A stretch of 64,000 bases of DNA from Tabrizicola caldifontis (GTDB lineage: Bacteria > Pseudomonadota > Alphaproteobacteria > Rhodobacterales > Rhodobacteraceae): the NCBI RefSeq assembly GCF_004762095.1, contig NZ_SIJH01000014.1, positions 62,001 through 126,000 of the forward strand. Reading direction: 5' to 3'. Made by a program: the position numbers and the translations under genes. Below are positions 1-8,373 of this stretch, in pieces. How positions within the stretch are numbered: the first letter of the stretch is position 1; every line of letters begins with the position of its first letter. The notes below the pieces were generated by a model that was not told the origin of the DNA, made no database searches, and saw only the letters and a program-made list of their open reading frames with translations.

Positions 1-1
1 G

Positions 2-325
2 GGCAAGTCGATGGCAGGCCTGTGGGAGTTTCCCGGTGGCAAGGTGGAACCCGGCGAGACGCCCGAGCAAGCGCTGATCCGCGAGCTGAAAGAAGAACTT
101 GACATCGACACGTGGGCCTCGTGTCTGGCGCCGCTGACCTTTGCCAGCCACAGCTACCCGGACTTTCACCTGCTGATGCCGCTGTTCGCCTGCCGCCGCT
201 GGCAAGGCACGGTGCGCGCGACCGAAGGGCAGAACCTTGCCTGGGTCAAGCCCAATGCCCTGCGCGACTATCCCATGCCGCCGGCGGATCTGCCGCTGAT
301 TCCGATTCTGCGCGACTGGCTGTGA
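2..325 (+). CDS. mutT: 8-oxo-dGTP diphosphatase MutT-like Nudix hydrolase (5' partial)
   Basis: The reading frame is already open at the window edge and ends in TGA at 323-325, so the N-terminus lies outside. What remains carries a full Nudix box: GGKVEPGE, then RELKEELDI, fitting the G-x5-E-x7-RE-x2-EE pattern that binds Mg2+ in nucleoside diphosphatases. The tail (W..PNALRDYPMPPAD, then L-I-P-I-L) is typical of MutT proteins that hydrolyse 8-oxo-dGTP and prevent A:T to C:G transversions. An internal ATG at 11 falls inside the conserved fold and is not a credible start. It converges with infB. MutT is the likeliest family member, but other Nudix substrates cannot be excluded from a fragment. 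Confidence 0.82.
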   Translation, partial: GKSMAGLWEFPGGKVEPGETPEQALIRELKEELDIDTWASCLAPLTFASHSYPDFHLLMPLFACRRWQGTVRATEGQNLAWVKPNALRDYPMPPADLPLIPILRDWL

Positions 326-363
326 CCTGCCGCCCGTGGCGCCGGGTCATCGGTCCTCCCATT

Positions 364-397
364 AAAAAGGGCGCCAGGCCAGATGGCCGGGCACCCT
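364..397 (-). terminator. Rho-independent terminator of the rimP-infB operon
   Basis: On the minus strand a GC-rich hairpin (outer arms AGGG/CCCT at 368-371 and 394-397, inner arms GGCCA/TGGCC) is followed directly by a TTTTT run. It sits just downstream of the infB stop at 404. The outer part of the stem is imperfect. There is no T-run on the plus strand, so it should not stop mutT transcription. Confidence 0.72.
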
Positions 398-403
398 ATC
401 GGT

Positions 404-2989
404 TCAGGCCAGCGTGCGCTGCACTTCCTCGCGTTCGAAGATCTCGATCACGTCACCCGGACGGATGTCCTCGTAGCGTTCGAAGGCCATGCCGCATTCC
501 TGGCCGGAGACGACTTCCTTAACCTCGTCCTTGAAGCGCTTGAGCGTCTTCAGCGTGCCTTCGTGAATCACCACGTTGTCGCGCAGCAGACGAACGCCCG
601 CCGACCGACGAGCCACCCCCTCGGTGACCAGGCAGCCCGCCACGTTGCCGACGCCGGTGATGCGGAAGACCTCCTTGATCGTCGCGTAACCGATGAAGTT
701 TTCGCGCACTTCGGCCTTCAGCAGGCCCGAGGCCGCCTTCTTGATGTCGTCCACCAGGTCGTAGATGACCGAGTAATAGCGGATCTCGACCCCTTTCTGG
801 TGCGCCGACTGGCGGGCGCTGGCATTGGCGCGCACGTTGAAGCCGATGATCGGGGCCTTGGACGCCTCGGCCAGGCCCACATCGGTGTCGGTGATCGCAC
901 CAACGCCCGAATGCAGCACCCGCACGCGCACTTCCTCGTTGCCGATCTTTTCCAGTGCCTGGACGATCGCTTCGGCGCTACCCTGGACGTCGGCCTTCAC
1001 CACCACCGGCAGTTCGGCGACCGAAGCATCTGCCTTCGCCTTGGCCATCAGCTGTTCCAGCGTGGTCGCAGCACCTGCCGCAGCGCGTTTGTCCTTGGCC
1101 GCCTTGATCCGGTAGTCGGCGATCTCGCGCGCCTGGGCTTCGGTTTCGACCACGTTCAGCGTGTCGCCGGCCGACGGTGTGCCGGAAAGCCCCAGCACCT
1201 CGACCGGAACAGAGGGCCCGGCTTCGGACACGGTCTCGCCCTTGTCGTTGATGAGCGCGCGAACCTTGCCCCACTGTTCGCCGACGACGAAGATGTCGCC
1301 CTTGCGCAGCGTGCCGTTCTGCACCAGCACCGTTGCGACCGGGCCCCGGCCCACATCGAGCTTGGCCTCGATCACCGCGCCCGCGGCCGCCCGGTTCGGG
1401 TTGGCCTTCAGTTCCAGCAGCTCGGCCTGCAGCGCGATCGCTTCCAGCAGGTCGTCAAGCCCCTGGCCGGTCTTGGCCGAGACTTCCACGTCCTGCACGT
1501 CGCCTGACATGGCCTCGACCACCACTTCGTGCTGCAACAGGTCGGTGCGCACTTTTTGCGGGTTGGCGTCGGGCTTGTCGATCTTGTTGATCGCCACGAT
1601 CATCGGCACCTTCGCCGCCTTGGCGTGGTTGATCGCCTCGACTGTCTGCGGCATCACCGCGTCATCGGCCGCCACCACCAGCACCACGATGTCCGTAACC
1701 TGCGCCCCGCGCGAGCGCATCGAGGTGAAGGCCGCGTGGCCCGGCGTGTCGAGGAAGGTGATGACCTGACCATTCGCTGTCTTCACCTGGTAAGCGCCGA
1801 TATGCTGGGTGATCCCGCCGGCCTCGCCCGACGCGACATTGGTTTTGCGCAGGGCGTCCAGAAGGCTGGTCTTGCCGTGGTCCACATGGCCCATGATCGT
1901 CACGATCGGCGGGCGCGGACGCAGGTCTTCCGGCCTGTCCTTGACCGTGTCGATCACCTGTTCCACGTCCGCGTCCGACACGCGGACGGCCTTGTGGCCG
2001 AATTCCTCGATCACCAGTTCGGCAGTGTCGGCGTCGATGGTCTGGTTCATGGTGACCATCATGCCCATTTTCATCAGCGCCTTGACCACGTCGGCGGCAC
2101 GTTCGGCCATACGGTTGGCCAGTTCGCTGACCACGATGGTTTCCGGCAGCTGCACTTCGCGGCTCTGCTTCTCGGCCTTGTGGCCCAGACCCATCGCCTT
2201 CTGGCGGGCCTTTTCCTGCTTGCGCTTGATCGCGGCCAGACTGCGCTGGCGGCCGCCCTCGTCCGAGATGGCGTCCGACAGGGTCAGCTTGCCCGACCGG
2301 CGGCCTTCGTCGCCGCGCTTGGCGCTGCGGTCGCGCTCGCCTGCGCGTTCGTCCTTTTCGCGGTCGGTCTTGCGCGGGCTAACACCCGGCTTGCCGGCGG
2401 CAGGGCCGCGGGCTTCCTCGGTCGCGGCCGGGGACGGGGGCGGGGACGCACGGTCTGCGGGCTTTGCCGCAGGCTGGGGCGTGGCCGACCGGGCACGCGT
2501 GCCCAGAACCTCTGCCCGGCGTGCTTCGGCTGCAGCGGCCTTCGCGGCAGCTTCTGCCTTCGCAGCGCGTTCCTCTTCCTCGGCCTTCAGGCGCAGGGCT
2601 TCCGCGCGCTCGCGCTCTTCACGCTCCTTGGCCTCGATCTCTTCGCGGCGGCGGGCGCGGTCTTCCTCGCGTGCGCGTTCCTCTTCGGCGCGGCGCGCGG
2701 CCTCTTCGGCCTCGCGCGCCTTGGCGGCGCGAAGGGCGGCGAGGCGCCGTTCCATCTCGGCATCGGAGATCCCCGCAGGACGCTTCGACGGGTCTCCCCC
2801 GCCAGCCGCAGACACAGGCGTACCAGCCCCGGGCGCGCCAGGCTTGGTTGCCGTCGGCACCACCACGCGCTTGCGCTTGGTTTCGACCACGACGCTCTTG
2901 GTCCGGCCGTGACTGAAGCTTTGCTTCACCTGTCCGGAACGGGGGGCGCCCCCAATGCCAAGAGGTTTCTTGCCGTCTGTATCGCTCAT
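404..2989 (-). CDS. infB: Translation initiation factor IF-2
   Basis: This 861-residue protein has the normal bacterial IF-2 layout. A long, charged, low-complexity N-terminal region (about residues 60-230, rich in Ala, Glu, Arg and Lys) leads into an IF2_N segment, then the GTPase domain with G1 GHVDHGKTS near residue 365, G3 DTPGH and G4 NKID. The C-terminal beta-barrel and initiator-tRNA-binding domains end in [10 protein letters not shown]-2 brings fMet-tRNA to the 30S subunit and promotes 50S joining. The ATG overlaps the upstream YlxR stop codon by ATGA, indicating translational coupling. It is the last gene of the operon, before a terminator. Confidence 0.98.
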   Translation of the reverse strand: MSDTDGKKPLGIGGAPRSGQVKQSFSHGRTKSVVVETKRKRVVVPTATKPGAPGAGTPVSAAGGGDPSKRPAGISDAEMERRLAALRAAKAREAEEAARRAEEERAREEDRARRREEIEAKEREERERAEALRLKAEEEERAAKAEAAAKAAAAEARRAEVLGTRARSATPQPAAKPADRASPPPSPAATEEARGPAAGKPGVSPRKTDREKDERAGERDRSAKRGDEGRRSGKLTLSDAISDEGGRQRSLAAIKRKQEKARQKAMGLGHKAEKQSREVQLPETIVVSELANRMAERAADVVKALMKMGMMVTMNQTIDADTAELVIEEFGHKAVRVSDADVEQVIDTVKDRPEDLRPRPPIVTIMGHVDHGKTSLLDALRKTNVASGEAGGITQHIGAYQVKTANGQVITFLDTPGHAAFTSMRSRGAQVTDIVVLVVAADDAVMPQTVEAINHAKAAKVPMIVAINKIDKPDANPQKVRTDLLQHEVVVEAMSGDVQDVEVSAKTGQGLDDLLEAIALQAELLELKANPNRAAAGAVIEAKLDVGRGPVATVLVQNGTLRKGDIFVVGEQWGKVRALINDKGETVSEAGPSVPVEVLGLSGTPSAGDTLNVVETEAQAREIADYRIKAAKDKRAAAGAATTLEQLMAKAKADASVAELPVVVKADVQGSAEAIVQALEKIGNEEVRVRVLHSGVGAITDTDVGLAEASKAPIIGFNVRANASARQSAHQKGVEIRYYSVIYDLVDDIKKAASGLLKAEVRENFIGYATIKEVFRITGVGNVAGCLVTEGVARRSAGVRLLRDNVVIHEGTLKTLKRFKDEVKEVVSGQECGMAFERYEDIRPGDVIEIFEREEVQRTLA

Positions 2990-3630
2990 GCGTTCTTCGT
3001 ATCCTTCATGGCGGTCCCGCCGCCCAATTGCCCACCCGCCTGCACCCGCAGGCCGGTCAGCCTTGCCGCTTCCTCTACAACACGGGTCCTGAGTCCACCA
3101 GCCGCAAGCGCCGCGTGTATCGCACGTTCGCGCCCGAATGCCAAACCGATTTCCCCAGCCGTCAGACAGCCGATGAAGCCGCCTGCGCCATCAGGCGCGT
3201 GAAGCTTCGTCTTGCCGCGTTCCGACCCGTCGCTGGCCTGGATCAGCGTCGCCGCCTGCCCCTTTACCAGCCAGTCCTTGACCTTCTCATAACCAGTCAC
3301 CGCCGCACCTGCCTTGCGGGCCATCGACAGCAGTTCCACCACCCGCTGCGCCACAAGCCGTTCGACAAGATCGGTGAGCCCGTCGGGCACCTTCACCGGT
3401 TGCCGGGCCGCGCGGGCAAAAAGACCCTTGCCCGCAGCCTTCTCGATAAGCGCGCGATCGGCCGAGACATAAAGCCCGCGGCCCGGCAACCGGCCAAGCA
3501 CATCCGGCACGAGCACCCCGTCGGGTCCGACACAAAAGCGGATCAGCCCCGCCTTCGGCTGGCTTTCCCCGGACGCGATGCACCTGCGTTCCGGTTCGTT
3601 CCTGTCCTTTTCCCGGCCGCCGCGCGTCAA
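2986..3630 (-). CDS. YlxR/DUF448 RNA-binding protein with C-terminal L7Ae-like domain
   Basis: The N-terminal half carries YlxR hallmarks ([29 protein letters not shown]). The second half ([21 protein letters not shown] region) resembles the L7Ae/L30e RNA-binding fold. This two-domain form is common in alphaproteobacteria. I chose a TTG start at 3630, giving 214 residues, because it lies just after the nusA stop (3653) and about 6-8 bases behind a GGGGA stretch. The only upstream ATG in frame (3717) lies well inside nusA. The 3' end overlaps infB by four bases. YlxR-type proteins are implicated in RNA metabolism; the exact role here is unknown. Confidence 0.88.
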   Translation of the reverse strand: MTRGGREKDRNEPERRCIASGESQPKAGLIRFCVGPDGVLVPDVLGRLPGRGLYVSADRALIEKAAGKGLFARAARQPVKVPDGLTDLVERLVAQRVVELLSMARKAGAAVTGYEKVKDWLVKGQAATLIQASDGSERGKTKLHAPDGAGGFIGCLTAGEIGLAFGRERAIHAALAAGGLRTRVVEEAARLTGLRVQAGGQLGGGTAMKDTKNA

Positions 3631-3652
3631 CGCGTGTCCCCGAGGCCTGAAA

Positions 3653-5263
3653 TCAGGCCTCGGCCTCCTCGTCGGCATCGGCCTCGTCGGCGGGCTCTTC
3701 CAGCTCTGCCGGATCAACCCAGCCCAGCATGACCCGTGCGGTCATGATCAGGTTCTGCGCCTCTTCCAGCGACACGTCGAACTTTTCCAGGATGCCTTCG
3801 TCCTTCTTGCGGACGCCATTCTCGGTCGTCCAGCCGCCGGCCAGTTCCCAGTCGGCACAGGTGGCGAAATCTTCCAGCGTCCTGATTCCATCCTGGGCCA
3901 AAGCTTCCAGCATCTGCGGGGTCAGCCCTTCGAAGTTGGCAAGGCTGTCCTCCAGCCCCAGCTTGCGGGCGTTTTCCATCGCCTTGGCATTGGCCGCTTC
4001 CAGGTAGTCGCGGGCGCGGGCCTGAAGCTCGGCTGCCGTCTCCTCGTCGAAGCCGTCGATCGACAGCAGTTCGTCGATATCGACATAGGCGACTTCCTCG
4101 AGGTTGGTGAAGCCCTCGGCCACCAGCAGCTGCGCCATCATCTCGTCTACGTCCAGCGTGTCCATGAACAGCTTGGTGCGCTCGGCGAATTCGGCCTGAC
4201 GGCGCTGCGATTCCTCGGCCTCGGTCAGGATGTCGATGTCAAGGCCGGTAAGCTGGCTGGCCAGACGGACGTTCTGACCGCGACGGCCGATGGCCAGCGA
4301 AAGCTGTTCGTCCGGCACCACGACCTCGATCTTGCCGGCCTCTTCGTCGATCACGACCTTCGACACCTCGGCCGGTTGCAGCGCGTTTACAAGGAACGTG
4401 GCCGGATCCTGGTTCCACGGGATGATGTCGATCTTTTCGCCCTGAAGCTCGTTCACCACGGCCTGCACGCGACTGCCGCGCATGCCGACGCAGGCGCCGA
4501 CCGGGTCGATCGAGTTGTCATAGCTGATGACGGCGATCTTGGCGCGGCTGCCCGGATCGCGGGCCACGGCCTTGATCTCGATGATGCCGTCGTAGATTTC
4601 CGGCACCTCCATCTTGAAAAGCTCGGCCATGAACTGCGGGTCGGTGCGCGAAAGGAAGACCTGCGGCCCCCGTGGTTCGCGGCGCACGTCCTTGATATAG
4701 CAGCGGATGCGGTCGCCGATGCGGTAGGATTCGCGGCCGATCTTCTCGTTCCGGCGCAGGATGCCTTCGCCGCGGCCGATATCGACGATGATGTTGCCGT
4801 ATTCCTCGCGCTTGACGGCGCCGTTGATGATGGTGCCCTTGCGGTCCTTGAATTCCTCGTACTGGCGGTCGCGTTCGGCCTCGCGCACCTTCTGCAGGAT
4901 GACCTGCTTGGCCGACTGCGCGGCGATACGGCCCAGATCGACGGGCGGAACCTCGTCCACGATCTCGTCGCCGACCTTGGGATCGGCCAGGTAGGACTTC
5001 GCCTGTTTCACCGTCAGCTGTGCGTGGTGGTTTTCCACCGCGTCATCCTCGACCACGGTGCGGACGCGGGTAAAGGTGGCGCGGCCGGTCTTGCGGTCGA
5101 TCTTGACGCGGATGTCCATTTCCGCGCCGTAGCGCGACTTGGCGGCCCGGGCGAGGCTGTCCTCCATCGCCTGGATCACCAGATCCGGGTCGATCATCTT
5201 CTCGCGCGCCACGGCTTCGGCAGTCTGCAGAAGCTCCAGCTGGTTGGCAGAGGTGATTGCCAT
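3653..5263 (-). CDS. nusA: Transcription termination/antitermination factor NusA
   Basis: This 536-residue protein has the expected order: an N-terminal RNA polymerase-binding domain, an S1 domain around residues 130-200, KH domains ([12 protein letters not shown] and [13 protein letters not shown] segments), and two C-terminal helix-hairpin-helix acidic repeats (residues about 360-490). It closes with a very acidic tail ([15 protein letters not shown]). NusA modulates pausing, intrinsic termination and rRNA antitermination. It sits between rimP (11-base gap) and ylxR. The C-terminal repeats are usual in proteobacterial NusA and absent from many Gram-positive ones. Confidence 0.98.
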   Translation of the reverse strand: MAITSANQLELLQTAEAVAREKMIDPDLVIQAMEDSLARAAKSRYGAEMDIRVKIDRKTGRATFTRVRTVVEDDAVENHHAQLTVKQAKSYLADPKVGDEIVDEVPPVDLGRIAAQSAKQVILQKVREAERDRQYEEFKDRKGTIINGAVKREEYGNIIVDIGRGEGILRRNEKIGRESYRIGDRIRCYIKDVRREPRGPQVFLSRTDPQFMAELFKMEVPEIYDGIIEIKAVARDPGSRAKIAVISYDNSIDPVGACVGMRGSRVQAVVNELQGEKIDIIPWNQDPATFLVNALQPAEVSKVVIDEEAGKIEVVVPDEQLSLAIGRRGQNVRLASQLTGLDIDILTEAEESQRRQAEFAERTKLFMDTLDVDEMMAQLLVAEGFTNLEEVAYVDIDELLSIDGFDEETAAELQARARDYLEAANAKAMENARKLGLEDSLANFEGLTPQMLEALAQDGIRTLEDFATCADWELAGGWTTENGVRKKDEGILEKFDVSLEEAQNLIMTARVMLGWVDPAELEEPADEADADEEAEA

Positions 5264-5274
5264 GGGGTCTCTCC

Positions 5275-5880
5275 CTAGTGTTTCGTCTCGGGGGCGGACC
5301 CGTCGTCCTCGTCCCCGTCAATTTCCTCGATCACGTCGAACTGGCCCTCGGTAGGTTCGGCCACCTTCTTCTGGCGCAGCATCTCGGCGATCAGTTCGTC
5401 GGTCAGGATCAGCTTGGCATCCGAAAGCCAGTCGAACTTCAGCCCGATGGTGACCTCCTTGCCGCCGTCCTCGATGGTGATCAGCACCTCGTCGCCTTCC
5501 ACCCCTGCCAGATGGCCCTTGAAGCGGCGGCGGCCGTCGATCAGTTCGGTCGTCTCGACCCGGGCTTCCCAACCCTTCCAGATCTCGAAATCCTTCAGCC
5601 GGGTCAGCGGTCGGTCGATGCCGGGGGAGGAGACCTCGAGGATATAGGTATCCTCAAGCGGGTCTTCCACATCCAGCACGGCGGAAACGGCGGTGGAAAT
5701 CTCGCCGCATTCGTCAACGCCGATCCCGCCCTCGGGCCGGTCGGCCATGATCTGCAACACGCGCGTCTTGCCACCCATCAGCCGCAGGCGGACAAGCTCG
5801 TAGCCCATGCCTTCGATCACCGGCTGGACGATGTCGGCCAGACGGCGGTCGATGGAGGTTTTCGCGACAAGATCGGACAT
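5275..5880 (-). CDS. rimP: Ribosome maturation factor RimP
   Basis: RimP takes part in 30S subunit maturation. The chosen ATG at 5880 gives 201 residues beginning [18 protein letters not shown], with GGAACC about ten bases upstream; the frame stays open 14 codons further. Family signatures include [12 protein letters not shown], the [11 protein letters not shown] segment and [14 protein letters not shown]. The C-terminus (from about residue 160) adds an acidic extension ending [14 protein letters not shown], making it longer than the roughly 150-residue E. coli protein. Such extensions are common in this class. It is the first gene of the rimP-nusA-ylxR-infB operon. Confidence 0.95.
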   Translation of the reverse strand: MSDLVAKTSIDRRLADIVQPVIEGMGYELVRLRLMGGKTRVLQIMADRPEGGIGVDECGEISTAVSAVLDVEDPLEDTYILEVSSPGIDRPLTRLKDFEIWKGWEARVETTELIDGRRRFKGHLAGVEGDEVLITIEDGGKEVTIGLKFDWLSDAKLILTDELIAEMLRQKKVAEPTEGQFDVIEEIDGDEDDGSAPETKH

Positions 5881-5969
5881 AAGGGTTCCAAAACGAAAAA
5901 GCGGACCAGGCGGCCCGCTCACATCTTCCGGTAGCTTCGGGTTTGGACCCCGAAACCGCTGTTGAAGCT

Positions 5970-5998
5970 CATATACGCCCTTGACCTTGGGGATGCAA
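5970..5998 (-). promoter_or_regulatory. Candidate sigma-70 promoter for rimP-nusA-ylxR-infB
   Basis: On the minus strand TTGCAT (5998-5993) and TATATG (5975-5970) are separated by exactly 17 bases and lie about 90 bases upstream of the rimP ATG. The match to TTGACA/TATAAT is moderate. This is a pattern match only. Confidence 0.5.
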
Positions 5999-6055
5999 GG
6001 CCGCTCTCCCTATCGCGGAACCTTTTCGCCTGATCGAGCCGTATTATCTTTTGTC

Positions 6056-6593
6056 ATGCCGATCACGAAGAGGCTGCCCATGGTGCCCGTCAACAGGGTT
6101 TGCGAGCCGTCCTATGCACTCAACATCCCCCAGTTCGAGGCGGCGGAACGACCGATCGGCTTCGCCATGGTCAACGCCATCATTGCCATCCAGCTGGATC
6201 TTCAGAGAACGGTAAAGCTCAGGCCCGAGGAATGCATGGTGTTTCTGGTCATCGTCGCCGCCACGGTCCAGCGATTCATGCGCGCCCCCCCCCGCAAGCG
6301 AGGCGCTGCTGACCCGCCAGCAGCTTCCGCCCGAGTATCGCGGCCACATCTCGCGCCGCCGGATTGCCGAAGCCCTTGATCTGCCGGTCGAAACGGTGCG
6401 CCGCCACGTTGACCGACTGTTGCAGCGGCAACTGGTGGTCGAAAGGGGGCGCGGGCAGATCTCGACCCCTGGCGGAACCCTCGCCAGGTTCAGCGAACAC
6501 GGCACGACCCTGTCGGTCGCGCGCCAGTTCCTCGGGGTGGTCAGGATGATGGACCGCCTCGGAGCGCTGTCGAGGCCGCGGACTACGCCCTGA
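6056..6593 (+). pseudogene. Frameshifted winged-helix/HTH regulator
   Basis: Two frames together encode one protein of about 178 residues. The first half starts at ATG 6056 (MPITKRLPMVPVNRV) and runs to the nine-C run at 6285-6293. The second half continues one base out of frame as ASEALLTRQQLPPEYRG, then a clear helix-turn-helix (SRRRIAEALDLPVETVRRHV) and wing (LVVERGRG). Removing one C restores a continuous frame to the TGA at 6591-6593. As read, the first half would end soon after the shift, at 6379, without the DNA-binding part. It is either a true frameshift, a phase-variable tract or a homopolymer sequencing error. The target is unknown. Confidence 0.72.
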
Positions 6594-6602
6594 TCCGGCC
6601 GA

Positions 6603-6626
6603 CGCCCCGCTGCGGCGGGGCGCCTT
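6603..6626 (+). terminator. Hairpin between the broken HTH gene and the convergent secreted-protein operon
   Basis: A perfect 8-bp stem, CGCCCCGC (6603-6610) with GCGGGGCG (6615-6622), encloses a TGCG loop and is followed by CCTTTG. It lies between convergent genes. The T-tract is short, so this is a weak terminator candidate. Confidence 0.5.
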
Positions 6627-6641
6627 TGCGGTCCAGCCGGA

Positions 6642-7139
6642 TTACTGGGCGGGCATCAGAACCGAAATGCGCCCTTCGGTATCCTCGGCCAGTTCGTCCC
6701 GGATCTCGGCGCCGCGGGAACAGAAGCGTGCAGTGTCATAGGCGGCGACTGCTGTAAGCCCCCCGAGGCTCATCGCATAGGCCCCCATCACCATGTCCAC
6801 CGCCAGATTGTTCTGGCCTTCCTCGGTCATCCCCTGAAGGCCGGACAGGATATCGGACATCACCGCCGCGAATTTCGTTTCATCGACGGCATAGCCTTCG
6901 CAGTTCTCGGCAAGGGCCCGCTGCTGCGCGACGATCAGAAGACGCAGGCCGTCGCCGGGCGACAACAGGCCCGATTCGTCGGTCATGATGCGCTCGAGCG
7001 CCTTGGTGTTCACCGCCTTCTCCATCCGGGCGACCGGATCGATGGTTGCGGGATCGACCGGGGTCTGGGCCTCTTCCGCCGACAGGGGCAGCGCGGCCAG
7101 CAGGCTTGCCGCCAGAACAAGGATATGACGAGACTTCAT
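6642..7139 (-). CDS. Small secreted protein of unknown function (165 aa)
   Basis: The ATG at 7139 follows a strong GGAAAGGA ribosome-binding site and opens a signal peptide (MKSRHILVLAASLLAALPLSA, cleavage near AEE). The mature part is mostly helical and acidic, with two cysteines (in AENCEGY and ARFCSRG) that could pair in the periplasm. It also has two glycine-rich helical stretches (VMGAYAMSLGGL). I recognise no catalytic motif. The upstream secreted-protein gene ends 23 bases before this start, so the two are probably co-transcribed. Export to the periplasm is inferred; function is unknown. Confidence 0.8.
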   Translation of the reverse strand: MKSRHILVLAASLLAALPLSAEEAQTPVDPATIDPVARMEKAVNTKALERIMTDESGLLSPGDGLRLLIVAQQRALAENCEGYAVDETKFAAVMSDILSGLQGMTEEGQNNLAVDMVMGAYAMSLGGLTAVAAYDTARFCSRGAEIRDELAEDTEGRISVLMPAQ

Positions 7140-7162
7140 GGTTTTCCTTTCCGTGCAGAGGG

Positions 7163-7456
7163 TCAGATACCGAAGATCCGCCGGGTCCAGCGGTAGGAGA
7201 AACGCCCGTCCTTGAAGCACTGTTTCGGCTTCGGCAGGCAGATCACGCCTTGGGCCGGGCTGAACGGATCGCCGTAACGGTCCTCGTCCCAGCCGTCCGG
7301 GTCGTTCCTGGCCTTGGCGACCGCAACGCCCAGGATCGCCAAGGCCGCAAGCGCGCGGGCAATGTCTTCCTTGTCGGCCTTGGCCGCAACGGGAACCGGC
7401 ATCGCCACCAGCGCCGCAACGGCCAGCGCGGCGACACCACCTTTCAGAACCCTCAT
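7163..7456 (-). CDS. Small secreted protein of unknown function (97 aa)
   Basis: Starting at ATG 7456, preceded by an excellent GGAGGAGG ribosome-binding site, the product begins with a signal peptide (MRVLKGGVAALAVAALVA). A helical stretch follows, with a second hydrophobic patch (ALAALAILGVAVA). The tail has two cysteines (GVICLPKPKQCFKDG) and an aromatic/basic end (RFSYRWTRRIFGI). The Cys-x7-Cys pair could form a small disulfide loop. It is the first gene of a likely two-gene operon. No known domain is recognised. Confidence 0.75.
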   Translation of the reverse strand: MRVLKGGVAALAVAALVAMPVPVAAKADKEDIARALAALAILGVAVAKARNDPDGWDEDRYGDPFSPAQGVICLPKPKQCFKDGRFSYRWTRRIFGI

Positions 7457-7593
7457 TCCTGATCCTCCTCCAGCTTCCACTCCGCAGTCCGCACTCCATG
7501 GCCCGACCCGGGCCTGGCGCAGCCGAAGGTAGCCAAGGGAATCATGTCATTCCTCAAGACATGACCCGGATCGGGTCATGTCCTGCCCCGGCC

Positions 7594-8220
7594 TCAGAGC
7601 CGGCGGAACACCATCACGAGGCCCCGATCGTCCTTGTGCGGATGCTCGGCGCCCTCGTAGATCGGGATGTCGCGCCAGGCGACCGGGGTGATCCGGCCAT
7701 GCGCCACTATGCGGGCAAGTTCCGAGCCGAAGCCGGCCCCGTCCAGCACCGGGCCGATGGTGCCGCAGGCAAAGACCGCGCCGGGGCGGGTGATGCGCAA
7801 GAGTTCCGCAAAACATTCCGGGCCGACATGGCCGTGGGTGAAGGTGCCGCAACTGACCACCGCGTCGTAGCTCGCGTCGGGGATGTCCAGGGCCTTGGTC
7901 AGGTCGCCCAGCATCAGCTTCCGGTAAAGGCCCTTCGGTCGTGCGACCTCCAGCATCTCGGGCGTGATGTCCAGCGCGTCCACCGTCAGTCCGCGCAGGT
8001 GCTCTGCCACCAGGCCGGTGCCCGCGCCGATGTCCAGGATCTCGGCCCCTTGCGCGATCTCGTCCTTCAGGATCGCCGCGATCTCGCGCGGGGCGATGTA
8101 GCCCCAGGCCGCGCCGAAGCTTTCGTCATAGGTGGCCGCCCAGTCGCCATACATGCGCCGGGCGTCCTCGGGGCCGTCGATCCGGTAGGCGGTGTCAAGA
8201 TCGTAGCTGCCGTCGTCCAT
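7594..8220 (-). CDS. Class I SAM-dependent methyltransferase (type 11)
   Basis: This 208-residue protein has a Rossmann-type methyltransferase core. Motif I is ILDIGAGTGLVAEHL, followed by an acidic post-motif strand (VDALDITPEMLEVAR) and motif IV (YDAVVSCGTFTHGHV). The N-terminal segment (MYGDWAATYDESF) matches small-molecule methyltransferases that open with a YDxWAxxYD element. The reading frame runs open far upstream, but the ATG at 8220 starts exactly at the conserved domain and is preceded by AAAGGGAGA. The substrate cannot be deduced. It stands alone, divergent from tamA. Confidence 0.87.
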   Translation of the reverse strand: MDDGSYDLDTAYRIDGPEDARRMYGDWAATYDESFGAAWGYIAPREIAAILKDEIAQGAEILDIGAGTGLVAEHLRGLTVDALDITPEMLEVARPKGLYRKLMLGDLTKALDIPDASYDAVVSCGTFTHGHVGPECFAELLRITRPGAVFACGTIGPVLDGAGFGSELARIVAHGRITPVAWRDIPIYEGAEHPHKDDRGLVMVFRRL

Positions 8221-8373
8221 CGTGGGTCTCCCTTTCGGTTGCCCCTTGATGGCGTGGCCGCATGACACCCCGGTGACAGGCGCAGGAAGCCACCACCCGG
8301 CCCAGCCGGCGGATTGCCCCCTGCGGCGCAAGCTGCAATAGTTGTTGCGATCAGGAATGGAGGCCCGACGGAA

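Noticed and set aside
383-1507. Long open frame on the plus strand opposite infB
   Set aside because: It is antisense to a clearly identified gene, rich in His/Arg/Asp typical of GC-rich shadow frames, and shows no domain.
3631-3717. ATG start of YlxR at 3717
   Set aside because: It lies within nusA and adds 29 basic, non-conserved residues. The TTG at 3630 fits spacing and the family start better.
3578-5278. 566-codon plus-strand frame opposite nusA
   Set aside because: Mirror of nusA codons; no start signal or motifs. GC-rich third positions keep antisense frames open.
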